A program made the position numbers and the translations under genes. A stretch of 64,000 nt of DNA from Sphingomonas psychrolutea (GTDB lineage: Bacteria; Pseudomonadota; Alphaproteobacteria; Sphingomonadales; Sphingomonadaceae): assembly GCF_014636175.1 (NCBI RefSeq), contig NZ_BMDW01000015.1, positions 1 to 64,000 on the forward strand. The letters are read 5' to 3'. The notes below the pieces were generated by a model, which saw only the letters and a program-made list of their open reading frames with translations, did no database searches and was not told the DNA's origin. Below are positions 1 to 8,422 of the stretch, piece by piece; the first letter of the stretch is position 1, and every line of letters starts with the position of its first letter.

Positions 1-1182
1 AGTTCGTCGTGCGATACACAGGTGCGGCAGGTTTGGGCATCACGCCCATCTATCCCACTCGATTCCCTACGTGAATCCCCAACGTCAGTTTTGCAACAAA
101 GCCCCTTTTTTGGCCAGATCGATTATCAGCCAATCGACCTGATCAGTATCACCGCGGGCGGTCGCTACACCCATGAGAAAAAGACCTTCGAAGGCGGCCA
201 GCAGGACCTGAACGGTTTCAACTACAAGCTGTTCGGTTGCTCCGACGCGAACGGCAACGTTACGCCCAACGGGCCCTTTCCGCTTGCGCCGATCACGTGC
301 TTCCAGGGGTTGAGCTACCCCGATCCGAGCAATCCGGTTCGGGTCTACGTGCCTGGCGTAAACCGCAAATCGTTCAACAATTTCTCGCCGAAGATCGGAA
401 TCCAGCTTCATCCGGCCGATCGGTTGCTGGTCTATGGCAGCTGGTCGAAGGGGTATAAGACCGGGGGCTGGACCACCCGGCTGACCAATCCGCAAGGGAA
501 TTTCGCGCCGGATTTCAACGAAGAAAAGGCGACAACCTGGGAATTCGGCGTCAAATCGACTTTCCTCGATCGCCGATTGCAAGTGAATGCGGCCGCCTTC
601 ACCACGGATTACAAGGACATTCAGCTCAATATCCAGATCGGCACCTCACCGACGATCGCCAACGCGGGCAACGCGCGCATTCGCGGGATCGAACTTGAGG
701 TCGTCGCCGAACCGGTCGACGGGTTCAGGATCAATACCTCGCTCGGCTATATCGATGCGGTCTATACCTCGGTGTCTGCCGCTGCCGCCGCGGTCGGGGG
801 TGCCAATGCCTTCCAGGCCGGAACGCTGGTCGGCACGAGCCTGCCCAAAACGCCCAAGCTGAAGCTCAACATCAGCCCGCGCTACAAGCTCGGGCTCGGC
901 AATGGCGGGGCGCTGGTGCTGCTGGGCGACTATACCCACACCAGCAGCGTGTGGAACGATACGCAGCGGACTTTCCTGCTGCAACGCGTGCCAAGCGACA
1001 TCTTCAACGCCAACCTGACATATCAGGACCCGCACGACAGCTGGACGCTGACGATCGGCGCCACCAACCTGACCGACAAGAGGTTCCTCACCGCGGGCAG
1101 CTCCAATCTCGCCGACGGCATTATCTATGGTACTTATAACCGGCCGCGCGAATGGTATGCGAGGGTCGGCTTCAAGTTCTGA
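1..1182 (+). CDS. TonB-dependent outer-membrane receptor, C-terminal part (5' end outside window, apparent frameshifts)
   Basis: C-terminal beta-barrel half of a TonB-dependent receptor, which imports iron complexes or other large solutes across the outer membrane using TonB energy. Continuous coding runs from about base 91 to the stop at 1182. Visible barrel features are the GQIDYQP and GGRYTHEKKTF strands, the YGSWSKGYKTGGW strand and the terminal GFKF ending in Phe, as needed for outer-membrane insertion. Before base 91 the receptor-like reading moves between frames: frame 3 (bases 3-59) reads RYTGAAGLGITPIYPT, frame 2 (62-91) reads IPYVNPQRQF, and frame 1 continues LQQSPFFGQ. That implies two missing single bases, either sequence errors or early decay. 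The alcohol dehydrogenase begins 9 bp downstream, probably on the same transcript. The substrate cannot be told from this part. Confidence 0.85.
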   Translation, partial: SSSCDTQVRQVWASRPSIPLDSLRESPTSVLQQSPFFGQIDYQPIDLISITAGGRYTHEKKTFEGGQQDLNGFNYKLFGCSDANGNVTPNGPFPLAPITCFQGLSYPDPSNPVRVYVPGVNRKSFNNFSPKIGIQLHPADRLLVYGSWSKGYKTGGWTTRLTNPQGNFAPDFNEEKATTWEFGVKSTFLDRRLQVNAAAFTTDYKDIQLNIQIGTSPTIANAGNARIRGIELEVVAEPVDGFRINTSLGYIDAVYTSVSAAAAAVGGANAFQAGTLVGTSLPKTPKLKLNISPRYKLGLGNGGALVLLGDYTHTSSVWNDTQRTFLLQRVPSDIFNANLTYQDPHDSWTLTIGATNLTDKRFLTAGSSNLADGIIYGTYNRPREWYARVGFKF

Positions 1183-1191
1183 TTTGCGGCG

Positions 1192-2280
1192 ATGCGCGAG
1201 ATCGAAGCAGCGGTGGTCGAAGCACCGGGAGCGGCCTTTCGCATAGAAATGCTCGCGCTCGGTGCGCCTGGGCCCGATCAGATCCTAGTGGCGATCCGCG
1301 CTTGCGGAATCTGCCATACCGATCTGATCATGCGGGATGGTCATTTGCCGGTGACCTTTCCGAGCGTGTTCGGGCACGAGGGCGCTGGCATCGTTGCGGC
1401 GGTGGGAACCGACGTCCAGTCGGTCCAACCCGGCGATCATGTGCTCATCAGCTTCCACAGCTGTGGCCGGTGCGGGGCGTGCCATGATCACCAGCCCGGC
1501 TATTGCGTGGAGTTTGTACCGCGCAACTTCCTCGGCGTGTCCGGCCCCGACGATGGCCGGCTGTGGCGGGGCGGCGCGCCGATCGGCGGAGAGATTTTCG
1601 GGCAGTCGGCGTTTGCGACCCATGCTTTGGCGCATGCCCGCAATGTCGTGAAGATCGATCGCGATCTGCCGCTGGAGATCCTCGCGCCGCTTGGCTGCGG
1701 CGTCCAGACGGGCGCGGGCACCGTTTTGGAAACGCTGAATGTGCAGCCCGGCGAGTCGGTTGCCGTCCTGGGTGCGGGGGCCGTCGGCCTGTCGGCGGTG
1801 ATGGCGGCGGTGATCGCCAAGGCCGGGCGTATTGCCGTGCTGGACAGGCACCAGCACCGCCTCGCTTTGGCAAGCGTGCTGGGCGCGACGGTGGTGACAG
1901 ACGATCTCGCCACGCTTGGCGATGGTTTTGACCATATCATCGATACAACGGGCGCCGTCGATCTGGTGGCAGCGAGCATCGACAAACTCGCGCTCCGGGG
2001 TACGCTGGCGCTGGTCGGCGCTTATCCGGGCGACCCCCGGCTCGCGCTCGATTTATCGGCGATCATGAGCATGGGGCGGAAAATCATCGGAGTGGTCGAG
2101 GGCGGCATCGATCCGCAGCGTTTCATCCCCCGCCTGATCGACCACTACCGTGCCGGCGCTTTGCCGCTCGAAAAACTGATCCGCACCTATCCGTTCGCCG
2201 CCATTGCCGAAGCCGTGGCCGCTTCGGAATCGGGCGCGGTGGTCAAGCCGGTATTGATCATGGATAACCGCTCTAGCTGA
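1192..2280 (+). CDS. Zinc-dependent alcohol dehydrogenase (medium-chain, aryl-alcohol type)
   Basis: Medium-chain zinc alcohol dehydrogenase of 362 residues, probably cytosolic. Catalytic zinc ligands are visible at C41 (GICHTD), H62 (GHE) and C169 (GCGVQTGAG). The structural zinc lobe has C91, C94, C97 and C105. The Rossmann motif GAGAVG is at 194-199, and D218 at the end of the second strand favours NAD+ over NADP+. The GCGVQTGAG context resembles aryl- or benzyl-alcohol dehydrogenases, so oxidation of an aromatic or allylic alcohol is inferred. The gene starts 9 bp after the receptor stop, suggesting uptake and oxidation of the same compound. No clear Shine-Dalgarno precedes the ATG, which fits translational coupling. 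Confidence 0.9.
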   Translation: MREIEAAVVEAPGAAFRIEMLALGAPGPDQILVAIRACGICHTDLIMRDGHLPVTFPSVFGHEGAGIVAAVGTDVQSVQPGDHVLISFHSCGRCGACHDHQPGYCVEFVPRNFLGVSGPDDGRLWRGGAPIGGEIFGQSAFATHALAHARNVVKIDRDLPLEILAPLGCGVQTGAGTVLETLNVQPGESVAVLGAGAVGLSAVMAAVIAKAGRIAVLDRHQHRLALASVLGATVVTDDLATLGDGFDHIIDTTGAVDLVAASIDKLALRGTLALVGAYPGDPRLALDLSAIMSMGRKIIGVVEGGIDPQRFIPRLIDHYRAGALPLEKLIRTYPFAAIAEAVAASESGAVVKPVLIMDNRSS

Positions 2281-2359
2281 TTGGCTGTTGCTAGCCACGC
2301 CGATGAAATGCCGGAAAATAGCCCTACATTGGATCTTAAACTTCTGAGGGCCCGTTGGC

Positions 2360-3007
2360 ATGACCAAGCATATGCAGATCGATTTCGTGTCCGACGTATC
2401 GTGTCCGTGGTGTGTGATCGGGTTGAAGGGGCTTGAGCAGGCCTTGGCCAATGTCGGCGATCTGGTCGAAGCGGACATCCGCTTTCAGCCGTTCGAGCTC
2501 AATCCGCAAATGCCGGCCGAGGGCCAGGATATTGCCGAGCACATCCAGCAGAAATACGGATCTACGCCCGAGCAATCCGCTGCCAATCGAACGATGATCC
2601 GTGACCGCGCCGCGGAGCTTGGATTTACGATGGCGATGTCGGACGGCAGTCGCATCTACAACACGTTCGACGCGCACCGCTTGCTCCATTGGGCCGGGAT
2701 CGAGGGCCGACAGCGTGAACTGAAACACGCGCTGTTCGAGGCGTATTTCACCGATGGCCGTAATCCGGGCGATATCGCGGTGTTGGTCGCCACGGCGGAA
2801 AAGGCCGGCCTCGACGGGCCTGCCGCCCGTGCTGTCCTTAGCTCGGGGCAATATGCGGACGACGTCCGCGCGGACGAGCGGCTGTGGCAATCGCAGGGTG
2901 TGTCGGCGGTTCCTGCGGTGATCATCAACCGAAAATATCTGATCTCGGGCGGGCAGCCGCCCGAGGCGTTCGAGCGCGCGCTTCGCAACATCGCCGCCGA
3001 AGAATGA
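2360..3007 (+). CDS. DsbA-family (FrnE-like) thiol oxidoreductase
   Basis: Thioredoxin-fold protein of 215 residues with the active site C15-P-W-C18 directly after the first strand, and the cis-proline at V184-P185 (SAVPAVI). The NTFDAHRL segment at about 101-108 is characteristic of the FrnE / 2-hydroxychromene-2-carboxylate isomerase branch of the DsbA family. There is no signal peptide, so it should act in the cytoplasm as a disulfide oxidoreductase or GSH-type isomerase. A GAGGG stretch lies about 10 nt before the ATG. It follows the alcohol dehydrogenase by 79 bp on the same strand and converges on the ABC-F gene. A role in polyketide or aromatic metabolism is possible but not shown. Confidence 0.88.
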   Translation: MTKHMQIDFVSDVSCPWCVIGLKGLEQALANVGDLVEADIRFQPFELNPQMPAEGQDIAEHIQQKYGSTPEQSAANRTMIRDRAAELGFTMAMSDGSRIYNTFDAHRLLHWAGIEGRQRELKHALFEAYFTDGRNPGDIAVLVATAEKAGLDGPAARAVLSSGQYADDVRADERLWQSQGVSAVPAVIINRKYLISGGQPPEAFERALRNIAAEE

Positions 3008-3093
3008 CCCACGGAACCTGACAGGCGGTCGGACAACGCCGCCGACCTGGCGTCAGTTCGCCATGTCGATCCCGACCGCCGCCAGAATTGCGC

Positions 3094-4950
3094 TTATGCG
3101 GTCGCCAGTTCCAGCGTCTCGCTGATCTCGAACCACACGCTTTCCGCCGCATCGAGTTTCTTCGACACCTGCACATGTTGCTTGGCCAGCTCGGCGGGGC
3201 TGAGCCGCGCGAGCCATGCTTCCGCCGTGCTCGGATCGAGCAATGCGCGGTCGATCGCGTCGCGTTGCTTGGTCAGCTTCACGACCAACGCCTCCGCCTC
3301 ATGCGCGCGCTTCTGGAGCGCGACTGCCGCGGCGCTGATCTGCGGTTTTTCGTCCTTTTTGACGGCGGTCTTGGTCTTGCCCGCGTCGCCTTCGCCCGCC
3401 AGCACGAAGGCGATGTAATCCTCCATGCTGCCGGCATATTCCTTCGCCGTGCCGTTATCGACCAGCACCAGCCGGTCGGCGGTCAGCTCGACCATGTGGC
3501 GATCGTGGCTGACCAGAATCACCGCACCGTCATAGGCGTTGAGCGCCTGCACCAGCGCCTCGCGCGCATCGACGTCGAGATGGTTGGTCGGCTCGTCGAG
3601 GATCAGCATGTGCGGCGCGTCGCGCGTGATCAGCGCGAGCGCGAGGCGCGCGCGTTCGCCGCCCGAGAGTTTGCCGACCTTCTGCGTCGCCTTCACCCCC
3701 GAGAAACCGAAGCGCCCGAGCTGCGCGCGAACGGCGCCCGGCGTCTTGCCCGACATCATGCGCGTCATATGTTCGAGCGGGGTGTCGTCGCCGTCGAGTT
3801 CCTCGACCTGATACTGTGTGAAGTATCCGACGCGCATCTTGCCCGACGCCGTCATCGCGCCGTCCATCGCGGGCAATTGCGCCGCGAGCAAGCGCGCGAG
3901 CGTGGTCTTGCCGTTACCGTTGCGTCCCAGCAGCGCGACGCGGTCGTCGGGATCTAGCCGCAAGTTCAACCGCTGCAGGATCGGCTTATCCGCATACCCC
4001 ACCGCCGCCATGTCGAGCGTGATCAACGGCGGCCGCAGTTCCTCGGGCGAGGGGAAGTCGAACGACAGCGTCGAATCCTCCGCCATCGACGCGATCGGCT
4101 GCATCTTCGCCAGCATCTTCTGGCGGCTCTGCGCTTGCTTCGCGGTCGAGGCGCGCGCCGAATTCTTGGCGATATATTCGCTCAATTTGGCACGCTGCGC
4201 ATCCTGCGACGCCTTGGCCGCGGCAAGCTGCGCGACACGCTCGGCGCGCTGCCGCTCGAAACTGTCATAGCCGCCGGTGTAGAGATGCACCTTGCCGCCT
4301 TCGAGATGCAGGATCGTATCGACGACATTGTTGAGCAAATCGCGCTCATGGCTGATGACGACCATCATCGCCGGATAGCTTTTCAGGAAGTTCTCGAGCC
4401 ACAGCGTCGCTTCGAGATCGAGATGGTTTGACGGCTCGTCGAGCAGCAGCAGATCGGGTTCGGAAAACAGCAGCGACGCCAGCGCCACGCGCATCTTCCA
4501 CCCGCCCGAATAGCTGTCGAGCGGACGCTGCTGCATTTCCTCGTCGAACCCCAGCCCGACCAGGATCCGGGCCGCGCGCGCCTCGGCGGTGTACGCGTCG
4601 ATCGCGGTCAGCCGGTCATACACCGCGCCCATCCGGTCGGGATCGGTGCAGGTCTCCGCCTCCAGCATCAGCGCCGCGCGCTCGGTATCGCCCGCCAGCA
4701 CCGCTTCGATCGGCGTGGTCGTGCCCGACGGCGCTTCCTGCGCGATATAGCCGATGCGCGTGCCGCGCGGCATTTCGATCTCGCCGAGATCGGGCTCGAG
4801 CTGCCCGATCATCACCTTCATCAGCGTCGATTTGCCCGCGCCATTGCGCCCGATCAGCCCGACACGGCTTTTCGGCGGCAAGGCGGCACTCGCGCCGTCG
4901 AGGATCGCGCGCCCGCCAAGGCGCACCGTGATACCATTGATGTTGAGCAT
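3094..4950 (-). CDS. ABC-F family ATPase (ribosome-associated, Uup/YheS type)
   Basis: Soluble ABC-F protein of 618 residues with two ATPase domains and no membrane segments. Walker A motifs are GRNGAGKST at 34-42 and GRNGNGKTT at 342-350. Signature motifs are YSGGW near 148 and LSGGE at 428-432. Walker B plus DEP..NHLD motifs lie near 167-178 and 448-459. The linker at about 235-300 is charged and helical, matching the P-site tRNA-interaction motif region, and the C-terminus (about 560-618) looks like a coiled coil. ABC-F proteins relieve stalled ribosomes or regulate translation. The start MLNINGITV is chosen because the family begins there; an in-frame extension of 52 residues upstream has no family character. 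Expressed divergently from the GreA-like gene. Confidence 0.93.
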   Translation of the reverse strand: MLNINGITVRLGGRAILDGASAALPPKSRVGLIGRNGAGKSTLMKVMIGQLEPDLGEIEMPRGTRIGYIAQEAPSGTTTPIEAVLAGDTERAALMLEAETCTDPDRMGAVYDRLTAIDAYTAEARAARILVGLGFDEEMQQRPLDSYSGGWKMRVALASLLFSEPDLLLLDEPSNHLDLEATLWLENFLKSYPAMMVVISHERDLLNNVVDTILHLEGGKVHLYTGGYDSFERQRAERVAQLAAAKASQDAQRAKLSEYIAKNSARASTAKQAQSRQKMLAKMQPIASMAEDSTLSFDFPSPEELRPPLITLDMAAVGYADKPILQRLNLRLDPDDRVALLGRNGNGKTTLARLLAAQLPAMDGAMTASGKMRVGYFTQYQVEELDGDDTPLEHMTRMMSGKTPGAVRAQLGRFGFSGVKATQKVGKLSGGERARLALALITRDAPHMLILDEPTNHLDVDAREALVQALNAYDGAVILVSHDRHMVELTADRLVLVDNGTAKEYAGSMEDYIAFVLAGEGDAGKTKTAVKKDEKPQISAAAVALQKRAHEAEALVVKLTKQRDAIDRALLDPSTAEAWLARLSPAELAKQHVQVSKKLDAAESVWFEISETLELATA

Positions 4951-5067
4951 AGGCCGCGCGCCTAGCAGATTGTTGCGCTGCACCCAAGGGGCGGGTTTGT
5001 GCGTTAGCGCCGATCTGCACATCGGTTTGGTGTAGGGAAGACACAAAGTGCTGACAAAGGACCGTAT

Positions 5068-5520
5068 ATGAGCGTAGCCTTCCGCCGCGAAAGCGACGAA
5101 GAACATCTCGAACCCAAATTCGAACGCCCGATCGCGCCGGGGCCGAACCTCGTCACCGCCAACGGCCTAGCGCTGATCGGCGAGAAAGTCGTGGCGCTCG
5201 AAACCGCAATTGCCGCCGCGCCCGAGGAAGACCGCGCCGCGCTCCAGCGCGAACTCCGCTACTGGCACACCCGCCAGACCACCGCCGAAGTGGTCCCCCC
5301 GCCGGCACCCGGCACGGTCGGTATCGGCAGCCGCGTGACCTATCGCCTGAACGGCGCCGAGCGCACCGCCCACATCGTCGGCGGAGATGAAGCCGATCCC
5401 GCCGCGGGCCGCATCGGCTTCCAGGCCCCACTCGCGCGCGCCCTGATCGGCGCGGAGGTCGGCGAGCGCGTGGATTTTGCGGGGAAGGACGAGGCGATTG
5501 AGGTGATGGCGGTGGGGTGA
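5068..5520 (+). CDS. GreA/GreB-family transcription factor
   Basis: Small protein of 150 residues. An N-terminal segment with a helical stretch at about 40-75 leads into a C-terminal FKBP-like domain (about 80-150) containing GSRVTYRLNG and PLARALIGAEVGE. These correspond to the GreA/GreB C-terminal signature with its buried ALIG motif. GreA/B proteins insert a coiled coil into the RNA polymerase channel to rescue backtracked complexes. The coiled coil here is short, so transcript cleavage is not certain. An AAGGA ribosome binding site lies 6 nt before the ATG. The promoter must lie in the 117-bp region shared with the divergent ABC-F gene. Confidence 0.8.
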   Translation: MSVAFRRESDEEHLEPKFERPIAPGPNLVTANGLALIGEKVVALETAIAAAPEEDRAALQRELRYWHTRQTTAEVVPPPAPGTVGIGSRVTYRLNGAERTAHIVGGDEADPAAGRIGFQAPLARALIGAEVGERVDFAGKDEAIEVMAVG

Positions 5521-5585
5521 GGGGGGACGGCAGGTTCCGCCCCAAACGCAGACGTGCGGAAAGCTTCGCGGAGGGCGCTTCGAGC

Positions 5586-5605
5586 CAACTGGTCTCGTCC
5601 AGTTG
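5586..5605. other. Short hairpin in the leader before the small secreted protein gene
   Basis: Perfect 7-bp stem CAACTGG / CCAGTTG with loop TCTCGT. It lies in the 184-bp gap between the GreA-like gene and the 95-residue secreted protein. No U-run follows, so it is more likely a leader structure or operator than a terminator. Nothing else recognisable was seen in this gap. Confidence 0.35.
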
Positions 5606-5704
5606 TTACGCCTCCGAAAGGAGCGTATCGTGCCAACTTCCCGGAAGCGTAGCTGATCAGCGCAAGGGATGTTTCGGACGTAAACCTTTCGCAGGAGACG
5701 CAAG

Positions 5705-5992
5705 ATGAAGAACTTTGTGCTTGGATCGGCGGCTGTCGTTCTGGCTCTGACCGGAGCTGCACCGGGCGTTGCTCAGACACAAAAGCGTCAGAACGCAAGT
5801 GTCGAACTGCGGGTGACTGACGCTGCAGGAAAAGGTGTTGAACTCCGCGCGTTGCCCCAAGAGGAGCAGCAGCGGATCAATAGCCTAAGAACCAGCCTTC
5901 AGGAGTGGGGCAACCAGCAACCGCAGCGGGTGCGGATCACGATCGAGTGTCGGTTCAAACCATTCGGTTGCACGATCACCGTCGCGTTTTAA
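5705..5992 (+). CDS. Small secreted protein of unknown function
   Basis: 95 residues. Residues 1-23 form a signal peptide (KNF, then a hydrophobic AAVVLALTGAA core and a GVAQ cleavage site), so the mature protein of about 72 residues is probably periplasmic. The mature part begins with basic and polar residues, has a strand ASVELRVTD, a Gln/Glu-rich helix at about 55-75, and ends in a strand RITIECRFKPFGCTITVAF whose two cysteines could form a disulfide. I do not recognise the family. GGAGA precedes the ATG by 6 nt, so translation is well supported. It stands alone between a GreA-like gene and a two-component operon on the other strand. Confidence 0.7.
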   Translation: MKNFVLGSAAVVLALTGAAPGVAQTQKRQNASVELRVTDAAGKGVELRALPQEEQQRINSLRTSLQEWGNQQPQRVRITIECRFKPFGCTITVAF

Positions 5993-6002
5993 TCGCATCG
6001 TA

Positions 6003-6026
6003 GGCGCAGCACTCCGGTGCTGCGCC
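6003..6026 (+). terminator. Hairpin terminator after the small secreted protein gene
   Basis: Perfect 10-bp stem GGCGCAGCAC / GTGCTGCGCC with tetraloop TCCG, 10 bp after the stop. There is no U-run, so it may act only as a 3' protective structure. The remaining bases to 6238 hold nothing I can identify. Confidence 0.5.
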
Positions 6027-6238
6027 GAATGGTTGCAATGTCCGCTTTCAAAATCGGCCATGCGCCAATCTTCCCACCCGGAAGTCTGTCCTACAAACCC
6101 GCACAATGTCATAGTGCCGTCGCGGGCTTCTCGCCTAACGTTCTTTGACCCCGTCGCTCTCCTCAATCCCACCGCGCGGGACACCTGCGTCAAAACGCGT
6201 TTATCCCTAACTTTAGCCTAAACTTCCGCCGCCCCCCG

Positions 6239-7594
6239 TCACCGCACCAGAACAATCCGCGCCACCATCCCGCCGCCGTCGCGATTCTCCAGCGTGATAT
6301 CCCCCCCCGCATCGCGCACGATCGTGCGGGCGAGCGCCAGGCCCAGCCCGATCCCGCCGGTCTCCTTGTTGCGGGAGGTCTCGATCCGGGTGAACGCTTC
6401 GAATACATCGCCGAGGCGATCGGGCGGGATGCCGGGGCCGCGGTCGCAGACGGCGATCGTCACGGTGCGCGCGTCCGCCGTGACCGACACCTCCGCCGCG
6501 CCGGCATATTTCAGCGCATTTTCGATCAGATTGCGCACCGCGCGGCGCATCAGGCCGGGACGTAGCCGCATCGTCAGCCGCGCGCCGGCCTCGAACGCCA
6601 CGTCCGCGTCCAAATCGCGGAAATCCTCGACCACGGCGTCGACCAAAGCGGCGAGATCGACTTCGGTCGGCGGTTCGCTCGGGCGGCCGAGCCGCGCCAG
6701 CGACAGGATGTCGTCGAGCGTCGAATTCATCTCGGCGATCGTGTCGGCCATCCGCAACCGGTCGTCTTCATCCTCGACCGATTCGATGCGGACGCGCAAA
6801 GCCGCCAGCGGCGTGCGCAGATCATGCCCGATCGCGCCGAGCATCCGGTCCTTCTCATCGAGCATTGCCGTCACGCGCAGGCGCAGCGCGTTGAACGCAA
6901 CGATCACGTCGCGCACGTCCTGCGGCCCGCGCGTTTCGACCGGATCGACCGCCGCGCCCGGCTGAAAGTCGCGCGCGGCAATGGCGAGGCTGCGCAGCGG
7001 CTGCGAGATGCGCCGCGCCGCCCACAGCAGCGGGGCGAGCGCGACGCCGTAGAGGATCAGCGTCTGCGCGATCAGCCGCCAGACAATCAACGCGTCGCTG
7101 CGCGACCACGGCAAGTTGAGGATCAGCCACTGCCCGTCGGGCCGCTCGACTGCCACCATCAGTTCGGCCCCGGCGCGCAGCAGCCGCTCGACGCGCGGCT
7201 TGCTGACATAGCGCAGCCGCGGGTCGTTGCGGTTGATCGGCAGCACTTGCGTCTGGATGCGCCCGACCTTGACGCCGGCATCGTTGAGCGCTCCGCGCAG
7301 CGCAATTTCGACCTCGGGCACGTGCTGCCCGCCCGCGACGACAGGAGAGGCGGCGGCAAGCTGTACGCGGCCCCAATTTCCCCCGCCGAGCGGGCGGCCG
7401 GCGTCGATCCGCTCATCGGCATCGATGATCCGCGTGACGACCGGGCCGGTCGCCTGGTCGAGCCGGGCCTGGCGGCGTTCTGACAAGAGCAGAGTGAAGT
7501 TGATTGCTTGCGCGACGAACAGCGCTACCGCGATCAGCAGCGCCATTTGCCCCGACAGGCTGCGCGGCAACAACCTCCCCGCGCCCCGCCTCAA
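6239..7594 (-). CDS. HAMP-containing sensor histidine kinase (EnvZ/OmpR-type partner)
   Basis: Inner-membrane sensor kinase of about 451 residues. TM1 is at about 17-37, followed by a periplasmic domain of about 130 residues, TM2 at about 172-192, HAMP, an HisKA domain with phospho-acceptor H257 (GHDLRTPL), and a HATPase domain with the N-box (NLIENALKYA, N359), DRGPGIP and GIGLGLAL. The start is taken as TTG at 7594, whose TTGA overlaps the regulator stop by 4 bp. A GTG at 7636 would add 14 residues and overlap by 46 bp; neither has a clear Shine-Dalgarno. It phosphorylates the OmpR-type regulator encoded immediately upstream. The signal is unknown, but the EF-hand protein heading the operon suggests calcium or another divalent cation. 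Confidence 0.9.
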   Translation of the reverse strand: MRRGAGRLLPRSLSGQMALLIAVALFVAQAINFTLLLSERRQARLDQATGPVVTRIIDADERIDAGRPLGGGNWGRVQLAAASPVVAGGQHVPEVEIALRGALNDAGVKVGRIQTQVLPINRNDPRLRYVSKPRVERLLRAGAELMVAVERPDGQWLILNLPWSRSDALIVWRLIAQTLILYGVALAPLLWAARRISQPLRSLAIAARDFQPGAAVDPVETRGPQDVRDVIVAFNALRLRVTAMLDEKDRMLGAIGHDLRTPLAALRVRIESVEDEDDRLRMADTIAEMNSTLDDILSLARLGRPSEPPTEVDLAALVDAVVEDFRDLDADVAFEAGARLTMRLRPGLMRRAVRNLIENALKYAGAAEVSVTADARTVTIAVCDRGPGIPPDRLGDVFEAFTRIETSRNKETGGIGLGLALARTIVRDAGGDITLENRDGGGMVARIVLVR

Positions 7595-8328
7595 AGTCGC
7601 GTTACTTCGGCGGCCAGCGTATAGCCGCCGCCCCACACCGTCTTGATCAGGTCGGGGGTCTTGGGATCGGCCTCGATCTTGCGGCGCAAGCGGCTGACCT
7701 GATTGTCGATCGCGCGGTCGAACGCGGCGGCCTCGCGCCCTTGTGTCAGGTCGAGCAACTGGTCGCGCGTCAGCACTTGCCGCGGGCGGGTGACGAGCGC
7801 GTGGAGCAAATTATACTCGCCGGTCGACAGCGGCACCGACACGCCCTCGCGATCGACCAAAGTCCGCTCGCCCGATTTGAGGACCCATCCGGCAAAGGCG
7901 AAGGAGCCGGTCTCGGGTGCATGCTGGCGCGCGCCCCCGGCGGCAGCGCGCCGCAGGATTACTTTCACGCGCGCCGCCAGTTCGCGCGGCGAGAACGGCT
8001 TTACGACATAATCATCCGCCCCCATTTCGAGCCCGACGATGCGGTCGGTTTCCTCGGTGCGGGCGGTGAGCAGGATAACGGGAATCTCGCCAGTTTCGCG
8101 GATGTGGCGGGTGAGCGACAGGCCGTCCTCGCCCGGCATCATGATGTCGAGGATGACGAGGTCAATGGCATAGGCCGTCATGCGGGCACGGGCACCTTCG
8201 GCATCGCCCGCTTGCGTGACGCGAAAGCCCTGCCGGGTCAGATACTGTGCGAGTGGCTCGCGGATCGAGCGTTCGTCGTCGACGAGCAACAGATGTGGCG
8301 TGTCCCCCATAGTGTCCGTCTGTAGCAT
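7591..8328 (-). CDS. OmpR-family response regulator
   Basis: DNA-binding response regulator of 245 residues. The receiver domain has acidic D17/D18, phospho-acceptor D61 (VILDIMMPGEDG) and K110 (DDYVVKPFSP). A C-terminal winged helix-turn-helix contains the RLRRKI and GGGYTLA features of the OmpR family. The ATG at 8328 is preferred; an ATG at 8310 (MGDTPHLLL) is also possible. It lies between the EF-hand gene (94 bp upstream) and its kinase (4-bp overlap). The tandem TGTCGCAA octamers at 8970-8987, upstream of the EF-hand gene, have the 10-bp phasing expected for OmpR-type binding, so the operon may autoregulate. Confidence 0.93.
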   Translation of the reverse strand: MLQTDTMGDTPHLLLVDDERSIREPLAQYLTRQGFRVTQAGDAEGARARMTAYAIDLVILDIMMPGEDGLSLTRHIRETGEIPVILLTARTEETDRIVGLEMGADDYVVKPFSPRELAARVKVILRRAAAGGARQHAPETGSFAFAGWVLKSGERTLVDREGVSVPLSTGEYNLLHALVTRPRQVLTRDQLLDLTQGREAAAFDRAIDNQVSRLRRKIEADPKTPDLIKTVWGGGYTLAAEVTRL

Positions 8329-8422
8329 GGCTGGATTTTCTGGAAAGGAGGGGGCGTTCCGTGGGGAATGCCGGACGAGCAACAGGGGAGGCGCTCGTCC
8401 GGCGTCCGGGCCCGGAAGGGGT

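Noticed and set aside
39..1035. Minus-strand open frames across the first TonB receptor
   Set aside because: They are antisense shadows of the barrel-coding sequence with no recognisable domain.
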